Part shown: one piece after another, positions 46,129-60,367 of the stretch
Numbering within the stretch: the stretch's first letter is position 1
How the letters are laid out: every line of letters begins with the position of its first letter
Origin: Semisulcospira habei
Taxonomy: Eukaryota; Mollusca; Gastropoda; Semisulcospiridae
Assembly (NCBI GenBank): GCA_036245525.1
Contig: BTPG01000004.1
Coordinates: 14,766,047-14,830,046 of the forward strand
Direction: 5' to 3'
DNA: 64,000 nt
Translations under genes and position numbers: made by a program
The notes under the pieces: generated by a model
Databases searched by the model: none
What the model was told of the DNA's origin: nothing
What the model saw: only the letters and a program-made list of their open reading frames with translations

Positions 46129-47973
46129 ACTGGACTAAGTCGAATATGGACGAACAGGTGATAGGGCCCACTACACACGCTTCCATACTTTTCAATATAT
46201 GAAAAGTATGGAAAAGTATGAAAAGCATTCCGTCCATAGCGCAGCTTTTCTGCATGCTAGTTCCTAGCCTGTCACTATGATAGCGGGCGGGCACCCGTCC
46301 AAACGGATTCTGTAGACAGTTGGCGTCGTAGTACAGCGCAAGGTCGGGTGCGAATTCACCGTAATATCCCGTTCCATATACGCGACATTTTAGCCCGAGA
46401 TTTTTAATCTATATTTACATCTTGTCTTAATATCTTGCTTATAGTCTGCCTGACCAGATTTTTACCCATTCCGCCAGATGGCCTTAGTCGCCTGCTTGGC
46501 GTTAAACCCAAATAACTAACAAATCCATTTTCGTACTTGAATCCGTTCTCGGGTGGATAGGAAGGCACCCTAACTACCCCACCCACCCCACGCCACATCA
46601 ATAACTGAAATATTGCATATTTTAAACGCATTTATCAAACTGAATGCCCCAAACCCCCACCCCTTTCAAGGTCAAGGTCAAAGATCAAAGCTCAGGTTCG
46701 AAGTTCAGATTCATGACAAGAAATAAATGAACAACCACACTAAACATAGCTCACAGTGCCGGTAAACAGGGTGTTGCATTTGAAAACATGGAAAAACGCC
46801 TACAAAACTGCAAACGCAGCGATTTCTGGGGGAAATTTCAAATTTTTAATGATTTTTTTTCAGTTTTCCAACAGCAAAAGTCCAAACTCAATGATATGAT
46901 TACATTAAACCAGTTTGCGGTCAATGTCACATAATTATGGCTTGTGTTGACCTGACAGGTCACTGACTACAGTACCATTTCCGTACTGTCCAGTCTCTTA
47001 GCTCAGGTTCGAAGTTCAGACTCATGACTACCTAAAAGACAAGAAATAAATAAACAACCACACTAAACATAGCTCACAGTGGCGGTAAACAAGGTGTTGT
47101 AATGCAAAACATGCAAAAACGTAATGAAAACTGCAAACGCAGCGATTTCTTGGGAACATATCACATTTTTCAAGATTTTCATTTCAGTTTTCCAACAGCA
47201 AAAGTGCAACCTCAATGATATGGTTACATTAAACCAGTTTCCGGTCAATGTCACAAATGACTCAGGTTCGAAGTTCATACCCAGAGACGGGGTAAAGGGC
47301 AGCGAAAGACGAGAAGTCTGTTTACAAGACAAGACGAAATGACGCAGATCTTGCTTTTAGTCTGGCTAACCAGAGTTTTACACATCCAGCTGTGAGATGG
47401 CCTTAGTCGCCTGCTCGGCGTTAAACCCAAATAACTAATCCATTTTCGTACTTGAATCCGTTCTCGGGCGGATAGAAAGGCACCCTAACTACTCCACCCA
47501 CCCCACCCCACCCCACATCAATAACTGAAATATTGCATTTTTAAAACGCATTTATCAAACTGAATGCCCCAAACCCCACCACTTTCAAGGTCAAGGTCAA
47601 AGATCACAGCTCAGGTTCGAAGTTCAGACTCATGACTTCGTGGCATTGAAACTGGTTTCTTACCAACCCCACATCCAAGCACAGCTGAAATCAACGTGCT
47701 CCTCAAATCACTGCGTCAACGGCAACTCAACAGAGGCCCACAATTATCCACTGCATAATCTCAGAAATCCGCTAACCAGACATTTCCAGCAAATTCCAAC
47801 ATTCAGCACTACTACAAACACCGCTCCACCTACTGCCTGAACTGCCCAGATTTGAATAATAACGTGACCTGAAAGAGGAACTCTCCCACCTTAACACCAT
47901 TCAATCTGCCATCAGTGCAACCCGTATACACTAAGTCAAACCCAAAGTGACACCATTGAATGTTGCTGCATTT

Positions 47974-48186
47974 TTAACTCATTGTACCCCAGACACACCA
48001 GAGGAAGATAAGTTTGGACCATGATAGTTCAAGGGTGATGCCAGAATAGCTTGGCGCCTATGGGTGCCAAGCTATTCTGGCATCACACTTGAACTATCAT
48101 ATCGATCTGTGTCCTGCACTGCAATGCAGTCTTCAGAGGACAACGGCAAAAATTAAGGATTTCGGTGTTGGGGTAGAATGAGTTAA
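47974..48186. mobile_element. TTAA-flanked MITE with 35-bp palindrome
   Basis: A 205-bp core (47978-48182) lies between TTAA sites, with inverted ends CTCATTGTACCCC / GGGGTAGAATGAG. The homologous sites (for example 24685-24695) lack it. Inside, arms at 48021-48055 and 48066-48100 match at 34 of 35 positions around a 10-nt loop. It resembles the small hairpin at 3297-3354. TTAA suggests piggyBac or Kolobok origin. Confidence 0.75.
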
Positions 48187-48187
48187 G

Positions 48188-48450
48188 TTATGGCCCATCT
48201 TTTAATGGTGCACCGTAATATCCCGTTCCATATCAATTTTTGTGCTTGAATCCATCCTCGAGTGGCCGATAGTAGCCGGGGTGGTAGGAAGGCATTCCGT
48301 CCATAGCGTAGCTTTTCTGCATGCTCGTTCCTAGCCTGTCACTATGATAGCGGACGGGCACCCATCCAAACGGATTCTGTAGACAGTTGGCGCCGTAGTG
48401 CAGAGCACGGTCGGGTGTGAATTCACTGTTATATCCCGTTCCATATATGC
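48188..48450 (-). pseudogene. Tyr/Gly-rich segment, uninterrupted copy
   Basis: Lys is kept after the LEDGF codons, but a change near 48236 creates a stop three codons later, where other copies read ENG. Confidence 0.55.
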
Positions 48451-49421
48451 GACCTTTTAGCCTTAGCCTGAGATTTTTAATCTATATTTACATCTTGTCT
48501 TAAGATCTTGCTTTTAGTCTGGCTGACCAGATTTTTACCCATCTCGCTGTGAGATGGCCTTAGTCGCCTGCTCGGCGTTAAACCCAACTAAATAATTCAT
48601 TTTCGTACTTGAAACCGTTCTCGGGTGGATAGGAAGGTACCCTAACTACTCCACCCACCCCACCCCACCCCACACCACATCAATAACTGAAATATTGCAT
48701 TTTTAAAAGCATTTATCAAAATGTACTCCCCAAACCACCCCCCATTCAAGGTCAAGGTCAAAGATCACAGCTCAGGTTCGAAGTTCAGACTCATGACTAC
48801 CAGTAAGACAAGAAATAAATGAACAGCCACACTAAACATAGCTCACAGTGCAGGTAAACAGGGTGTTGCGATGCAAAACATGCAAAAACGCCTACAAAAC
48901 TGCAAACGCAGCGATTTCTGGTGAAAAGTTCAAATTTTTCATGATTTTTTTTCAGTTTTCCAACAGCAAAAGTCCAAACTCAATGATATGGTTACAAAAA
49001 CCAGTTTCCGGTCAATGTCACATATGGCATGTGCTGACCTGACAGATCACGGATTACAGTGCTATTTCCGTTCTGTCCAGTCTCTTTGATCAGGTTTTTC
49101 ATGATTGTTGTTATCAGTTTGCCAACAGCAAAGGTCCAAACTCAATGATATGGTTACATTAAACCATAAAGGGCAGCGAAAGATGAGAAGTCAGTTTACG
49201 AGACGAGACGAGATGATGCAGATGAGACGAGACCAGACAGACAGTACGAGACGAGACTGCAGATGACATGAGAAGAGACAAGACCAGACAAAAAAAATCA
49301 ACAGTCCATCTAACACATGACGTGCACTAGTTTTCTCCCCCAATTTGCTACCGCTTGTCAGTGGTAGCAAATGGAGGCAGTCAACCAGTGTGGACAAGAG
49401 TAGGTGGGAGAGGCGACCAAC

Positions 49422-49718
49422 CTGCCAGCCTTGGTGACGATCATCTCGGTGCCCAGCTCGTCAAACTCTTTCCACAGTGCCTTCATCTCGAGCTGGGCGA
49501 ACACGTTCATCATTTTGGGATGAAGAGGCTTCTTCGGGCCATCAGTCTTGCCAGGCAGGGGTGATAACCGGCCTCCGACTTTTTGTCAGAGTTGTGTCCC
49601 ATGTCGGACTGGGCGTCCTGACTGTTGGGAGTTGTCATTCGTGTTGTGTTTGGGGAAGTCGGTGTCCCCGGTGGCGCCGTGTTTGCGGTGGCATGATGGA
49701 AGTTTAGGCAAAGGTCGA
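49422..49718 (-). pseudogene. T-box exon copy 15
   Basis: T-box codons intact; the donor is changed to GTTGGT, a weaker site. Confidence 0.75.
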
Positions 49719-51157
49719 ACTGGACTAAGTCGAATATGGACCGAAAGGTGGTAGGGCCCTCTACACACGCTTCCATACTTTTCAATATATGAAAAGTATG
49801 GAAAAGTATGAAAAGCATTCCGTCCATAGTGTAGCTTTTCTGCATGCTAGTTCCTAGCCTGTCACTATGATAGCGGGCGGGCACCCGTCCAAACGGATTC
49901 TGTAGACAGTTGGCGTCGTAGTACAGCGCAAGGTCGGGTGCGAATTCACCGTTCCCGTTCCATATATACGTGACATTTTAGCCTGAGATTTTTAATCTAT
50001 ATTTACATCTTGTCTTAAGATCTTGCTTATAGTCTGGCTGACCAGATTTTTACCCATCCCGCCGTGAGGTGGCCTTAGTTGCCTGCTCGGCGTTAAACCC
50101 AAATAACTAACGAATCCATTTTCGTACTTGAATCCGTTCTCGGGTGGATACAAAGGCACCCTAACTACTCCACTCACCCCACCCACATCAATAACTGAAT
50201 TATTGAATATTTTAAACGCATTTATCAAACTGAATGCCACAAACCCCACCCCTTTCAAGGTCAAGGTCAAAGATCACAGCTCAGGTTCGAAGTTTAGACT
50301 CATGACTACCAGTAAGACAAGAAATAAATGAACAACCACACTAAACATAGCTCACAGTGCCGGTAATCAGGGTGTTGTGTTTGAAAACATGCAAAAATGC
50401 CTACAAAACTGCAAACACAGCGATTTCTGGGAAAAATTTCAAATTTTTCATGATTTTTTAAAAAAGTTTTCCAACAGCAAAAGTCCAAACTCAATGATAT
50501 GATTACATTAAAGCAGTTTCCGGTCAATGTCACATATGGCTTGTGTTGACCTGACAGGTCACGGAAGGGACTACAGTGCTATTTCCGTACTGTCCAGTCT
50601 CTTAGCTCAGGTTCGAAGTTCATACTCATGACTACCTGAAAGACAAGAAATAAATGAACAACCACACTAAACATAGCTCACAGTGGCGGTAAACATGGTG
50701 TTGCGATGCAAAACATGCAAAAACGCCATCAAAACTGCAAACGCAGTGATTTCTTGGAAAAATATCAGATTTTTCAAGATTTTCTTTTCAGTTTTCCAAC
50801 AGCAAAAGTGCAACGTCAATGATATGGTTACATTAAACCAGTTTCCGGTCAATGTCAAATACGACTCAGGTTCGAAGTTCAGACTCAGAGCCGGGGTAAA
50901 GGGCAGCGAAAGACGAGAAGTCAGTTTACGAGATGAGACGAGATGACGCAGACGAGACGAGACGAGACCAGACAGACAGTACGAGATGAGACTGCATATG
51001 ACATGAGAAGAGACAAGACCAGACAAAAAAAAATCAACAGTCCATCTAACACATGACGTGCACTAGTTTTCTCCCCCGATTTGCTACCGCTTGTCAGTGG
51101 TAGCAAATGGAGGCAGTCCACCAGTGTGGACAAGAGTAGGTGGGAGAGGCGACTGAC

Positions 51158-51455
51158 CTGCCAGCCTTGGTGACGATCATCTCGGTGCCCAGCTCGTCAA
51201 ACTCGTTCCACAGTGCCTTCATCTCGAGCTGGGCGAACACGTTCATCATTTTGGGATGAAGAGGCTTCTTCGGGCCGTCAGTCTTGCCATGCAGGGGCGA
51301 TAATCGGCCTCCGACTTGCTGTCAGAGTTGTGTCCCATTTCGGACTGGGCGTCCTGACTGTTGGAGTTGTCGGCCACGTCGTATTTGGGGGAGTCGGTGT
51401 CCCCGGTGCGGCCGTGGTTGCGGTGGCAGGATGGAGGTTCAGGCAAAGGGTCGAA
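51158..51455 (-). pseudogene. T-box exon copy 16
   Basis: Frame open; Lys to Asn after ALW. Donor GTCAGT. Same change as copy 19. Confidence 0.75.
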
Positions 51456-52450
51456 ATGGACTAAGTCGAATATGGACTGACAGGTGGTAGGGCCCACTGC
51501 ACACGCTTCCATACTTTTCAATATATGAAAAGTATGAAAAGCATTCCGTCCATAGCGTAGCTCTTCTGCATGCTAGTTCCTAGCCTGTCAATATGATAGC
51601 GGGCTGGCACCCGTCCAAACGGATTCTGTAGACACTTGGCGTCGTAGTACAGCGCAGGGTCGGGTGCGAATTCTCCGTAATATCCTGTTCCATATAATAT
51701 GCGACATTTTAGCCTGAGATTTTTAATCTATATTTACATCTTGTCTTAAGATCTTGCTTTTAGTCTGGCTAACCAGATTTTTACACATCCTGCTGTGAGA
51801 TGGCCTTAGTCGCCTGCTCGGCGTTAAACCCAAATAACTAATCCATTTTCGTACTTGAATCCGTTCTCGGGCGGATAGAAAGGCACCCTAACTACTCCAC
51901 CCACCCCACCCCACCCCACATCAATAACTGAAATATTGCATTTTTTAAACGCATGTATCAAACTGAACTCCCCAAACCCCACCCCTTTCAAGGTCAAGGT
52001 CAAAGATCACAGCTCAGGTTTGAAGTTCAGACTCATGACTTCGTGGCATTGAAACTGGTTTCTTACCAACCCCACACCCAAGCACAGCTGAAATCAACGT
52101 GCTCCTCAAATCACTACGTCAACGGCAACTCAACATAGGCCCCACAATTCTCCACTGGATAATCTCGGAATAGTATCATTCAAAGCAACAAACATGTCTC
52201 CTATCCGCTAACCAGACATTTCCAGCAAATTCCAACATTCAGCCCTACTACAAATTTTTAAACAAGGCAAGAAGTATTTTTAAAAACACCGCTCCACCTA
52301 CTGCCTGAACTGCCCAGATTTGAATAATATCGTGACCTGAAAGAGGAACTCTCCCACCTTAACACCATTCAATCTGCCATCAGTGCAACCCGTATACACT
52401 ATCTAAGTCAAACCCAAAGTGACACCATTGAATGTTGCTGCATTTTAAAG

Positions 52451-52717
52451 TTATGGCCCATCTTTTAATGGTGCACCGTAATATCCCATTCCATATCCAT
52501 TTTCGTGCTAGAATCCATCCTCGAGTGGCCGATAGTAGCCGGGGTGGTAAGAAGGCATTCTGTACATAGTATAGCTTTTCTCCATGCTTGTTCCTAGCCT
52601 GTCACTATGATAGAGGACGGGCACCCGTTCAAACGGATTCTGTAGACAGTTGGCACCGTAGTACAGAGCACGGTCGGGTGCGAATTCACCGTTATATCCC
52701 ATTCCATATATGCGACC
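52451..52717 (-). pseudogene. Tyr/Gly-rich segment, uninterrupted copy
   Basis: As 19175-19439, with the TAG; Gln to Glu in SMQK. Confidence 0.6.
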
Positions 52718-53685
52718 TTTTATCCTTAGCCTGAGATTTTCAATCTATATTTACATCTTGTCTTAAGATCTTGCTTTTAGTCTGGCTGACCAGATTTTTT
52801 CCCATCGCGACGTGAGATGGCCTTAGTCGCCTGCTCGGCGTTAAACCCAAATAACTAACTAATCCATTTTCGTACTTGAATCCGTTGTCGGGTGGATAGG
52901 AAGGCACCCTAACTACTCCACCCACCCCACCCCACCCCACACCACATCAATACCTGAAATATTGCATTTTTAAATGAACTCCCCAAACCACACCCCTTTC
53001 AAGGTCAAGGTCAAAGATCACAGCTGAGGTTCGAAGTTCAGACTCATGACCACCAGTAAGACAAGAAATAAATGAACAGCCACACTAAACATAGCTCACA
53101 GTGCCGGTAAACAGGGTGTTGCGATGCAAAACATGCAAAAACGCCTACAAAACTGCAAATGCAGCGATTTCTGCGAAACATTTCAAAATTTTTATGATTT
53201 TTTTCAGTTTTCCAACAGCAAAAGTCCAAATTCAATGATATGGTTACAAAAACCAGTTTGGTCAAACTCAATGATTAGGTTACATTAAACCAGTTTTCGG
53301 TCAATGTCACATATGACTCAGGTTCGAAGTTCAGACTCAGAGCCGGGGTAAAGGGCAGCGAAAGATGAGGAGTCAGTTTACGAGACGAGACGAGACGAGA
53401 TGACGCAGACGAGACAAGACGAGACAGACGGTACGAGACGAGACTGCAGATGACATGAGAAGAGACAAGACCAGATAAAAAGAAAAATCAACAGACCATC
53501 TAACACATGACGTGCACTAGTTTTCTCCCCCGATTCGCTACCTCTTGTCCGCCGTGAGATGGCCTTAGTCGCTTGCTCGGCGTTAAACCCAAATAACTAA
53601 CTAACAAATCGCTACCTCTTGTCAGTGGTAGCAAATGGAAGCAGTCAACCAGTGTAGACAAGAGGAGGTGGGAGAGGCGACCGAC

Positions 53686-53982
53686 CTGCCAGCCTTGGTG
53701 ACGATCATCTCGGTGCCCAGCTCATCAAACTCTTTCCACAGTGCCTTCATCTCGAGCTGGGCGAACACGTTCATCATTTTGGGATGAAGAGGCTTCTTCC
53801 GGCCATCAGTCTTGCCAGGCAGGGGTGATAACCAGCCTCCGACTTGCTGTCAGTGTTGTGTCCCATGTCGGACTGGGCGTCCTGACTGTTGGAGTTGTCG
53901 GTCGTGTCGTGTTTGGGGGAGTCGGTGTCCCCGGTGGCGCCGTGTTTGCGGTGGCATGATGGAAGTTTAGGCAAAGGGTCAA
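53686..53982 (-). pseudogene. T-box exon copy 17
   Basis: T-box codons intact; donor GTCGGT; the SINE 3'-end insertion (53550-53608) lies just to its left. Confidence 0.75.
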
Positions 53983-55386
53983 ACTGGACTAAGTCAAATA
54001 TGAACCGAAAGGTGGTAGGGCCCACTACACACGCTTCCATACTTTTCAATATATGAAAAGTATGGAAAAGTATCAAAAGCATTCCGTCCATGGCATAGCT
54101 TTTCTGCATGCTAGTTCCTAGCCTGTCACTATGATAGCGTTCGGGCACCCGTCCAAACGGATTCTGTAGACAGTTGGCGTCGTAGTTGGCGTCTCATTAC
54201 CCTGAGATTTTTTAATCTATATTTACATCTTGTCTTAAGATCTTGCTTATAGTCTGGCTGACCAGATATTTACCCATCACGGCGTGAGATGGCCTTAGTC
54301 GCCTGCTCGGCGTTAAACCCAAATACCTAACGAATCCATTTTTGTACTTGAATCCGTTCTAGGAGAGATAGGAAGGCACCCTAACTACTCCACCCACCCC
54401 ACCCCACATCAATAACTGAAATATTGCATATTTTAAACGCATTTATCAAACTGAAGGGCCCCAAACCCCACCCCTTTCAAGGTCAAGGTCAAAGATCACA
54501 GCTCAGGTTTGAAGTTCAGACTCATGACTACCAGTAAGACACGAAATAAATGAACAACCACACTAAACATAGCTCACAGTGCCGGTAAACAAGGTGTTGC
54601 GTTTGAAAACATACAAAAACTCCTACAAATCTGCAAACGCAGCGATTTCTGGGGAAAATGTCAAATTTGTCATGATTTATTTTTCAGTTTTCCAACAGCA
54701 AAAGTCCAAACTCAATGATATGATTACATTAAAGCAGTTTGCGGTCAATGTCACATATGGCTTGTTTTGATTTGACAGGTCACGGACTACAGTGCTATTT
54801 CCGTACTGTCCAGTCCCTTAGCTCAGGTTCGAAGTTCAGACTCATGACTACCTGAAAGACAAGAAATAAATGAACAACCACACTAAACATAGCTCACAGT
54901 GGCGGTAAACAAGGTGTTGTAATGCAAAACATGCAAAAACGCCATCAAAACTGCAAACGCAGGGATTTCTTGGAAAAATATCACATTTTCCAAGATTTAC
55001 TTTTCAGTTTTCCAACAGCAAACGTGCAACCTCAATGATATGGTTACATTAAACCAGTTTCCGGTCAATGTCAAATATGACTCAGGTTCGAAGTTCAGAC
55101 TCAGAGCTGGGGTAAAGGGCAGCGAAAGACAAGAAGTCAGTTTACGAGATGAGACGAGACGAGATGACGCAGACGAGACGAGACCAGACCAGACAGACAG
55201 TACGAGACGAGACTGCATATGACATGAGAAGAGACAAGACCAGACAAAAAAAAAAAAAAAAAACACACCAGTCTATGACATGACGTGCACTAGTTTTCTC
55301 CCCCGATTCGCTGCCGCTTGTCAGTGGTAGCAAATGGAGGCAGTCAACCAGTGTGGACAAGAGTAGGTGGGAGAGAGGCGACTGAC

Positions 55387-55683
55387 CTGCCAGCATTGGT
55401 GACGATCATCTCAGTGCCCAGCTCGTCAAACTCTTTCCACAGTGCCTTCATCTCGAGCTGGGCAAACACGTTTATCATTTTGGGACGAAGAGGCTTATTC
55501 GGGCCGTCAGTCTTGCCATGCAGGGGCGATAATCGGCCTCCGACTTGCTGTCAGTGTTGTGTCCCATGTCGGACTGGCCGTCCTGGCTGTTGGAGTTGTC
55601 GGCCACGTCGTATTTGGGGGAGTCGGTGTTCCCGGTGCGGCCGTGGTTGCGGTAGCAGGATGGAGGTTCAGGCAAAGGGTCGA
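55387..55683 (-). pseudogene. T-box exon copy 18
   Basis: Frame open; Lys to Asn in TKAGR and Met to Ile before NVFAQ. Donor GTCAGT. Confidence 0.75.
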
Positions 55684-56653
55684 AATGGACTAAGTCGAAT
55701 ATGGACTGACAGGTGGTAGGGCCCACTACACACGCTTCCATACTTTTCAATATATAAAAAGTATGAAAAGCATTCCGTGCATAGCGTAGCTCTTCTGCAT
55801 GCTAGTTCCTAGCCTGTCAATATGATAGCGGGCGGGCACCCGTCCAAACGGATTCTGTAGACACTTGGCGTCGTAGTACAGCGCAGGGTCGGGTGCGAAT
55901 TCTCCGTAATATCCCGTTCCATATAATATGCGACATTTTAGCCTGAGATTTTTAATCTATATTTTCATCTTGTCTTAAGATCTTGCTTTTAGTCTGGCTA
56001 ACCAGATTTTTACACATCCCGCTGTGAGATGGCCTTAGTCGCCTGCTCGGCGTTAAACCCAAATAACTAATCCATTTTCGTACTTGAATCCGTTCTCGGG
56101 AGGATAGAAAGGCACCCTAACTACTCCACTCACCCCACCCCACCCCACATCAATAACTGAAATATTGCATTTTTTAAACGCATGTATCAAACTGAACTCC
56201 CCAAACCCCACCCCTTTCAAGGTCAAGGTCAAAGATCACAGCTCAGGTTGGAAGTTCAGACTAATGACTTCGTGGCATTGAAACTGGTTTCTTACCAACC
56301 CCACACCCAAGCACAGCTGAAATCAACGTGCTCCTCAAATCACTACGTCAACGTCAACTCAACATAGGCCCACAATTCTCCACTGGATAATCTCAGAATA
56401 GTATCATTCAAAGCAAGAAACATGTCTCCTATCCGCTAACCAGACATTTCCAGCAAATTCCAACATTCAGCCCTACTACAAATTTTTAAACAAGGCAAGA
56501 ATTATTTTTTAAAAACACCGCTCCACCTACTGCCTGAACTGCCCAGATTTGAATAATAACGTGACCTGAAAGAGGAACTCTCCCACCTTAACACCATTCA
56601 ATCTGCCATCAGTGTAACCCGTATACACTAAGTCAAACCCAAAGTGACACCAT

Positions 56654-57153
56654 NNNNNNNNNNNNNNNNNNNNNNNNNNNNNNNNNNNNNNNNNNNNNNN
56701 NNNNNNNNNNNNNNNNNNNNNNNNNNNNNNNNNNNNNNNNNNNNNNNNNNNNNNNNNNNNNNNNNNNNNNNNNNNNNNNNNNNNNNNNNNNNNNNNNNNN
56801 NNNNNNNNNNNNNNNNNNNNNNNNNNNNNNNNNNNNNNNNNNNNNNNNNNNNNNNNNNNNNNNNNNNNNNNNNNNNNNNNNNNNNNNNNNNNNNNNNNNN
56901 NNNNNNNNNNNNNNNNNNNNNNNNNNNNNNNNNNNNNNNNNNNNNNNNNNNNNNNNNNNNNNNNNNNNNNNNNNNNNNNNNNNNNNNNNNNNNNNNNNNN
57001 NNNNNNNNNNNNNNNNNNNNNNNNNNNNNNNNNNNNNNNNNNNNNNNNNNNNNNNNNNNNNNNNNNNNNNNNNNNNNNNNNNNNNNNNNNNNNNNNNNNN
57101 NNNNNNNNNNNNNNNNNNNNNNNNNNNNNNNNNNNNNNNNNNNNNNNNNNNNN
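56654..57153. other. Assembly gap, 500 N
   Basis: Exactly 500 N, so probably a placeholder of fixed size. Left flank corresponds to 34222 and 63040, right flank to about 50770. These positions are not adjacent in any intact copy. Frames spanning the N run are artefacts. Confidence 0.98.
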
Positions 57154-57541
57154 TTTTTCAAGATTTTCTTTTCAGTTTTCCAACAGCAAAAGTGCAACGT
57201 CAATGATATGGTTACATTAAACCAGTTTCCGGTCAATGTCAAATACGACTCAGGTTCGAAGTTCAGACTCAGAGCCGGGGTAAAGGGCAGCGAAAGACGA
57301 GAAGTCAGTTTACGAGATGAGACGAGATGACGCAGACGAGACGAGACGAGACCAGACAGACAGTACGAGATGAGACTGCATATGACATGAGAAGAGACAA
57401 GACCAGACAAAAAAAAATCAACAGTCCATCTAACACATGACGTGCACTAGTTTTCTCCCCCGATTTGCTACCGCTTGTCAGTGGTAGCAAATGGAGGCAG
57501 TCCACCAGTGTGGACAAGAGTAGGTGGGAGAGGCGACTGAC

Positions 57542-57838
57542 CTGCCAGCCTTGGTGACGATCATCTCGGTGCCCAGCTCGTCAAACTCGTTCCACAGTGC
57601 CTTCATCTCGAGCTGGGCGAACACGTTCATCATTTTGGGATGAAGAGGCTTCTTCGGGCCGTCAGTCTTGCCATGCAGGGGCGATAATCGGCCTCCGACT
57701 TGCTGTCAGAGTTGTGTCCCATTTCGGACTGGGCGTCCTGACTGTTGGAGTTGTCGGCCACGTCGTATTTGGGGGAGTCGGTGTCCCCGGTGCGGCCGTG
57801 GTTGCGGTGGCAGGATGGAGGTTCAGGCAAAGGGTCGA
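57542..57838 (-). pseudogene. T-box exon copy 19
   Basis: Matches copy 16, including Lys to Asn; donor GTCAGT. Confidence 0.75.
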
Positions 57839-58833
57839 AATGGACTAAGTCGAATATGGACTGACAGGTGGTAGGGCCCACTGCACACGCTTCCATACTT
57901 TTCAATATATGAAAAGTATGAAAAGCATTCCGTCCATAGCGTAGCTCTTCTGCATGCTAGTTCCTAGCCTGTCAATATGATAGCGGGCTGGCACCCGTCC
58001 AAACGGATTCTGTAGACACTTGGCGTCGTAGTACAGCGCAGGGTCGGGTGCGAATTCTCCGTAATATCCTGTTCCATATAATATGCGACATTTTAGCCTG
58101 AGATTTTTAATCTATATTTACATCTTGTCTTAAGATCTTGCTTTTAGTCTGGCTAACCAGATTTTTACACATCCTGCTGTGAGATGGCCTTAGTCGCCTG
58201 CTCGGCGTTAAACCCAAATAACTAATCCATTTTCGTACTTGAATCCGTTCTCGGGCGGATAGAAAGGCACCCTAACTACTCCACCCACCCCACCCCACCC
58301 CACATCAATAACTGAAATATTGCATTTTTTAAACGCATGTATCAAACTGAACTCCCCAAACCCCACCCCTTTCAAGGTCAAGGTCAAAGATCACAGCTCA
58401 GGTTTGAAGTTCAGACTCATGACTTCGTGGCATTGAAACTGGTTTCTTACCAACCCCACACCCAAGCACAGCTGAAATCAACGTGCTCCTCAAATCACTA
58501 CGTCAACGGCAACTCAACATAGGCCCACAATTCTCCACTGGATAATCTCGGAATAGTATCATTCAAAGCAACAAACATGTCTCCTATCCGCTAACCAGAC
58601 ATTTCCAGCAAATTCCAACATTCAGCCCTACTACAAATTTTTAAACAAGGCAAGAATTATTTTTAAAAACACCGCTCCACCTACTGCCTGAACTGCCCAG
58701 ATTTGAATAATATCGTGACCTGAAAGAGGAACTCTCCCACCTTAACACCATTCAATCTGCCATCAGTGCAACCCGTATACACTATCTAAGTCAAACCCAA
58801 AGTGACACCATTGAATGTTGCTGCATTTTAAAG

Positions 58834-59099
58834 TTATGGCCCATCTTTTAATGGTGCACCGTAATATCCCATTCCATATCCATTTTCGTGCTAGAATCCA
58901 TCCTCGAGTGGCCGATAGTAGCCGGGGTGGTAAGAAGGCATTCTGTACATAGCATAGCTTTTCTCCATGCTTGTTCCTAGCCTGTCACTATGATAGAGGA
59001 CGGGCACCCGTTCAAACGGATTCTGTAGACAGTTGGCACCGTAGTACAGAGCACGGTCGGGTGCGAATTCACCGTTATATCCCATTCCATATATGCGAC
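58834..59099 (-). pseudogene. Tyr/Gly-rich segment, uninterrupted copy
   Basis: As 52451-52717, with the TAG. Confidence 0.6.
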
Positions 59100-60070
59100 C
59101 TTTTAGCCTTAGCCTGAGATTTTCAATCTATATTTACATCTTGTCTTAAGATCTTGCTTTTAGTCTGGCTGACCAGATTTTTTCCCATCCCGACGTGAGA
59201 TGGCCTTAGTCGCCTGCTCGGCGTTAAACCCAAATAACTAACTAATCCATTTTCGTACTTGAATCCGTTGTCGGGTGGATAGGAAGGCACCCAAACTACT
59301 CCACCCACCCCACCCCACCCCACACCACATCAATACCTGAAATATTGCATTTTTAAATGAACTCCCCAAACCACACCCCTTTCAAGGTCAAGGTCAAAGA
59401 TCACAGCTGAGGTTCGAAGTTCAGACTCATGACCACCAGTAAGACAAGAAATAAATGAACAGCCACACTAAACATAGCTCACAGTGCCGGTAAACAGGGT
59501 GTTGCGATGCAAAACATGCAAAAACGCCTACAAAACTGCAAATGCAGCGATTTCTGCGAAACATTTCAAATTTTTTATGATTTTTTTTTCAGTTTTCCAA
59601 CAGCAAAAGTCCAAATTCAATGATATGGTTACAAAAACCAGTTTGGTCAAACTCAATGATTAGGTTACATTAAACCAGTTTTCGGTCAATGTCACATATG
59701 ACTCAGGTTCGAAGTTCAGACTCAGAGCCGGGGTAAAGGGCAGCGAAAGATGAGGAGTCAGTTTACGAGACGAGACGAGACGAGATGACGCAGACGAGAC
59801 AAGACGAAACAGACGGTACGAGACGAGACTGCAGATGACATGAGAAGAGACAAGACCAGATAAAAAGAAAAATCAACAGACCATCTAACACATGACGTGC
59901 ACTAGTTTTCTCCCCCGATTCGCTACCTCTTGTCCGCCGTGAGATGGCCTTAGTCGCTTGCTCGGCGTTAAACCCAAATAACTAACTAACAAATCGCTAC
60001 CTCTTGTCAGTGGTAGCAAATGGAAGCAGTCAACCAGTGTAGACAAGAGGAGGTGGGAGAGGCGACCGAC

Positions 60071-60367
60071 CTGCCAGCCTTGGTGACGATCATCTCGGTG
60101 CCCAGCTCATCAAACTCTTTCCACAGTGCCTTCATCTCGAGCTGGGCGAACACGTTCATCATTTTGGGATGAAGAGGCTTCTTCCGGCCATCAGTCTTGC
60201 CAGGCAGGGGTGATAACCAGCCTCCGACTTGCTGTCAGTGTTGTGTCCCATGTCGGACTGGGCGTCCTGACTGTTGGAGTTGTCGGTCGTGTCGTGTTTG
60301 GGGGAGTCGGTGTCCCCGGTGGCGCCGTGTTTGCGGTGGCATGATGGAAGTTTAGGCAAAGGGTCAA
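60071..60367 (-). pseudogene. T-box exon copy 20
   Basis: Matches copy 17; T-box codons intact, donor GTCGGT. Confidence 0.75.

Larger units (their letters stand above)
45020..50300. repeat. Block B, second copy
   Basis: Collinear with about 11767-17050 at an offset of about 33.25 kb (32.54 kb in the middle, because of the LINE present only in the first copy and deletions there). Includes T-box exon copies 14 and 15. Confidence 0.8.

Noticed and set aside
56628..57410. Long frames across the N run
   Set aside because: The residues are unknown bases; the frames exist only because N codons are not stops.
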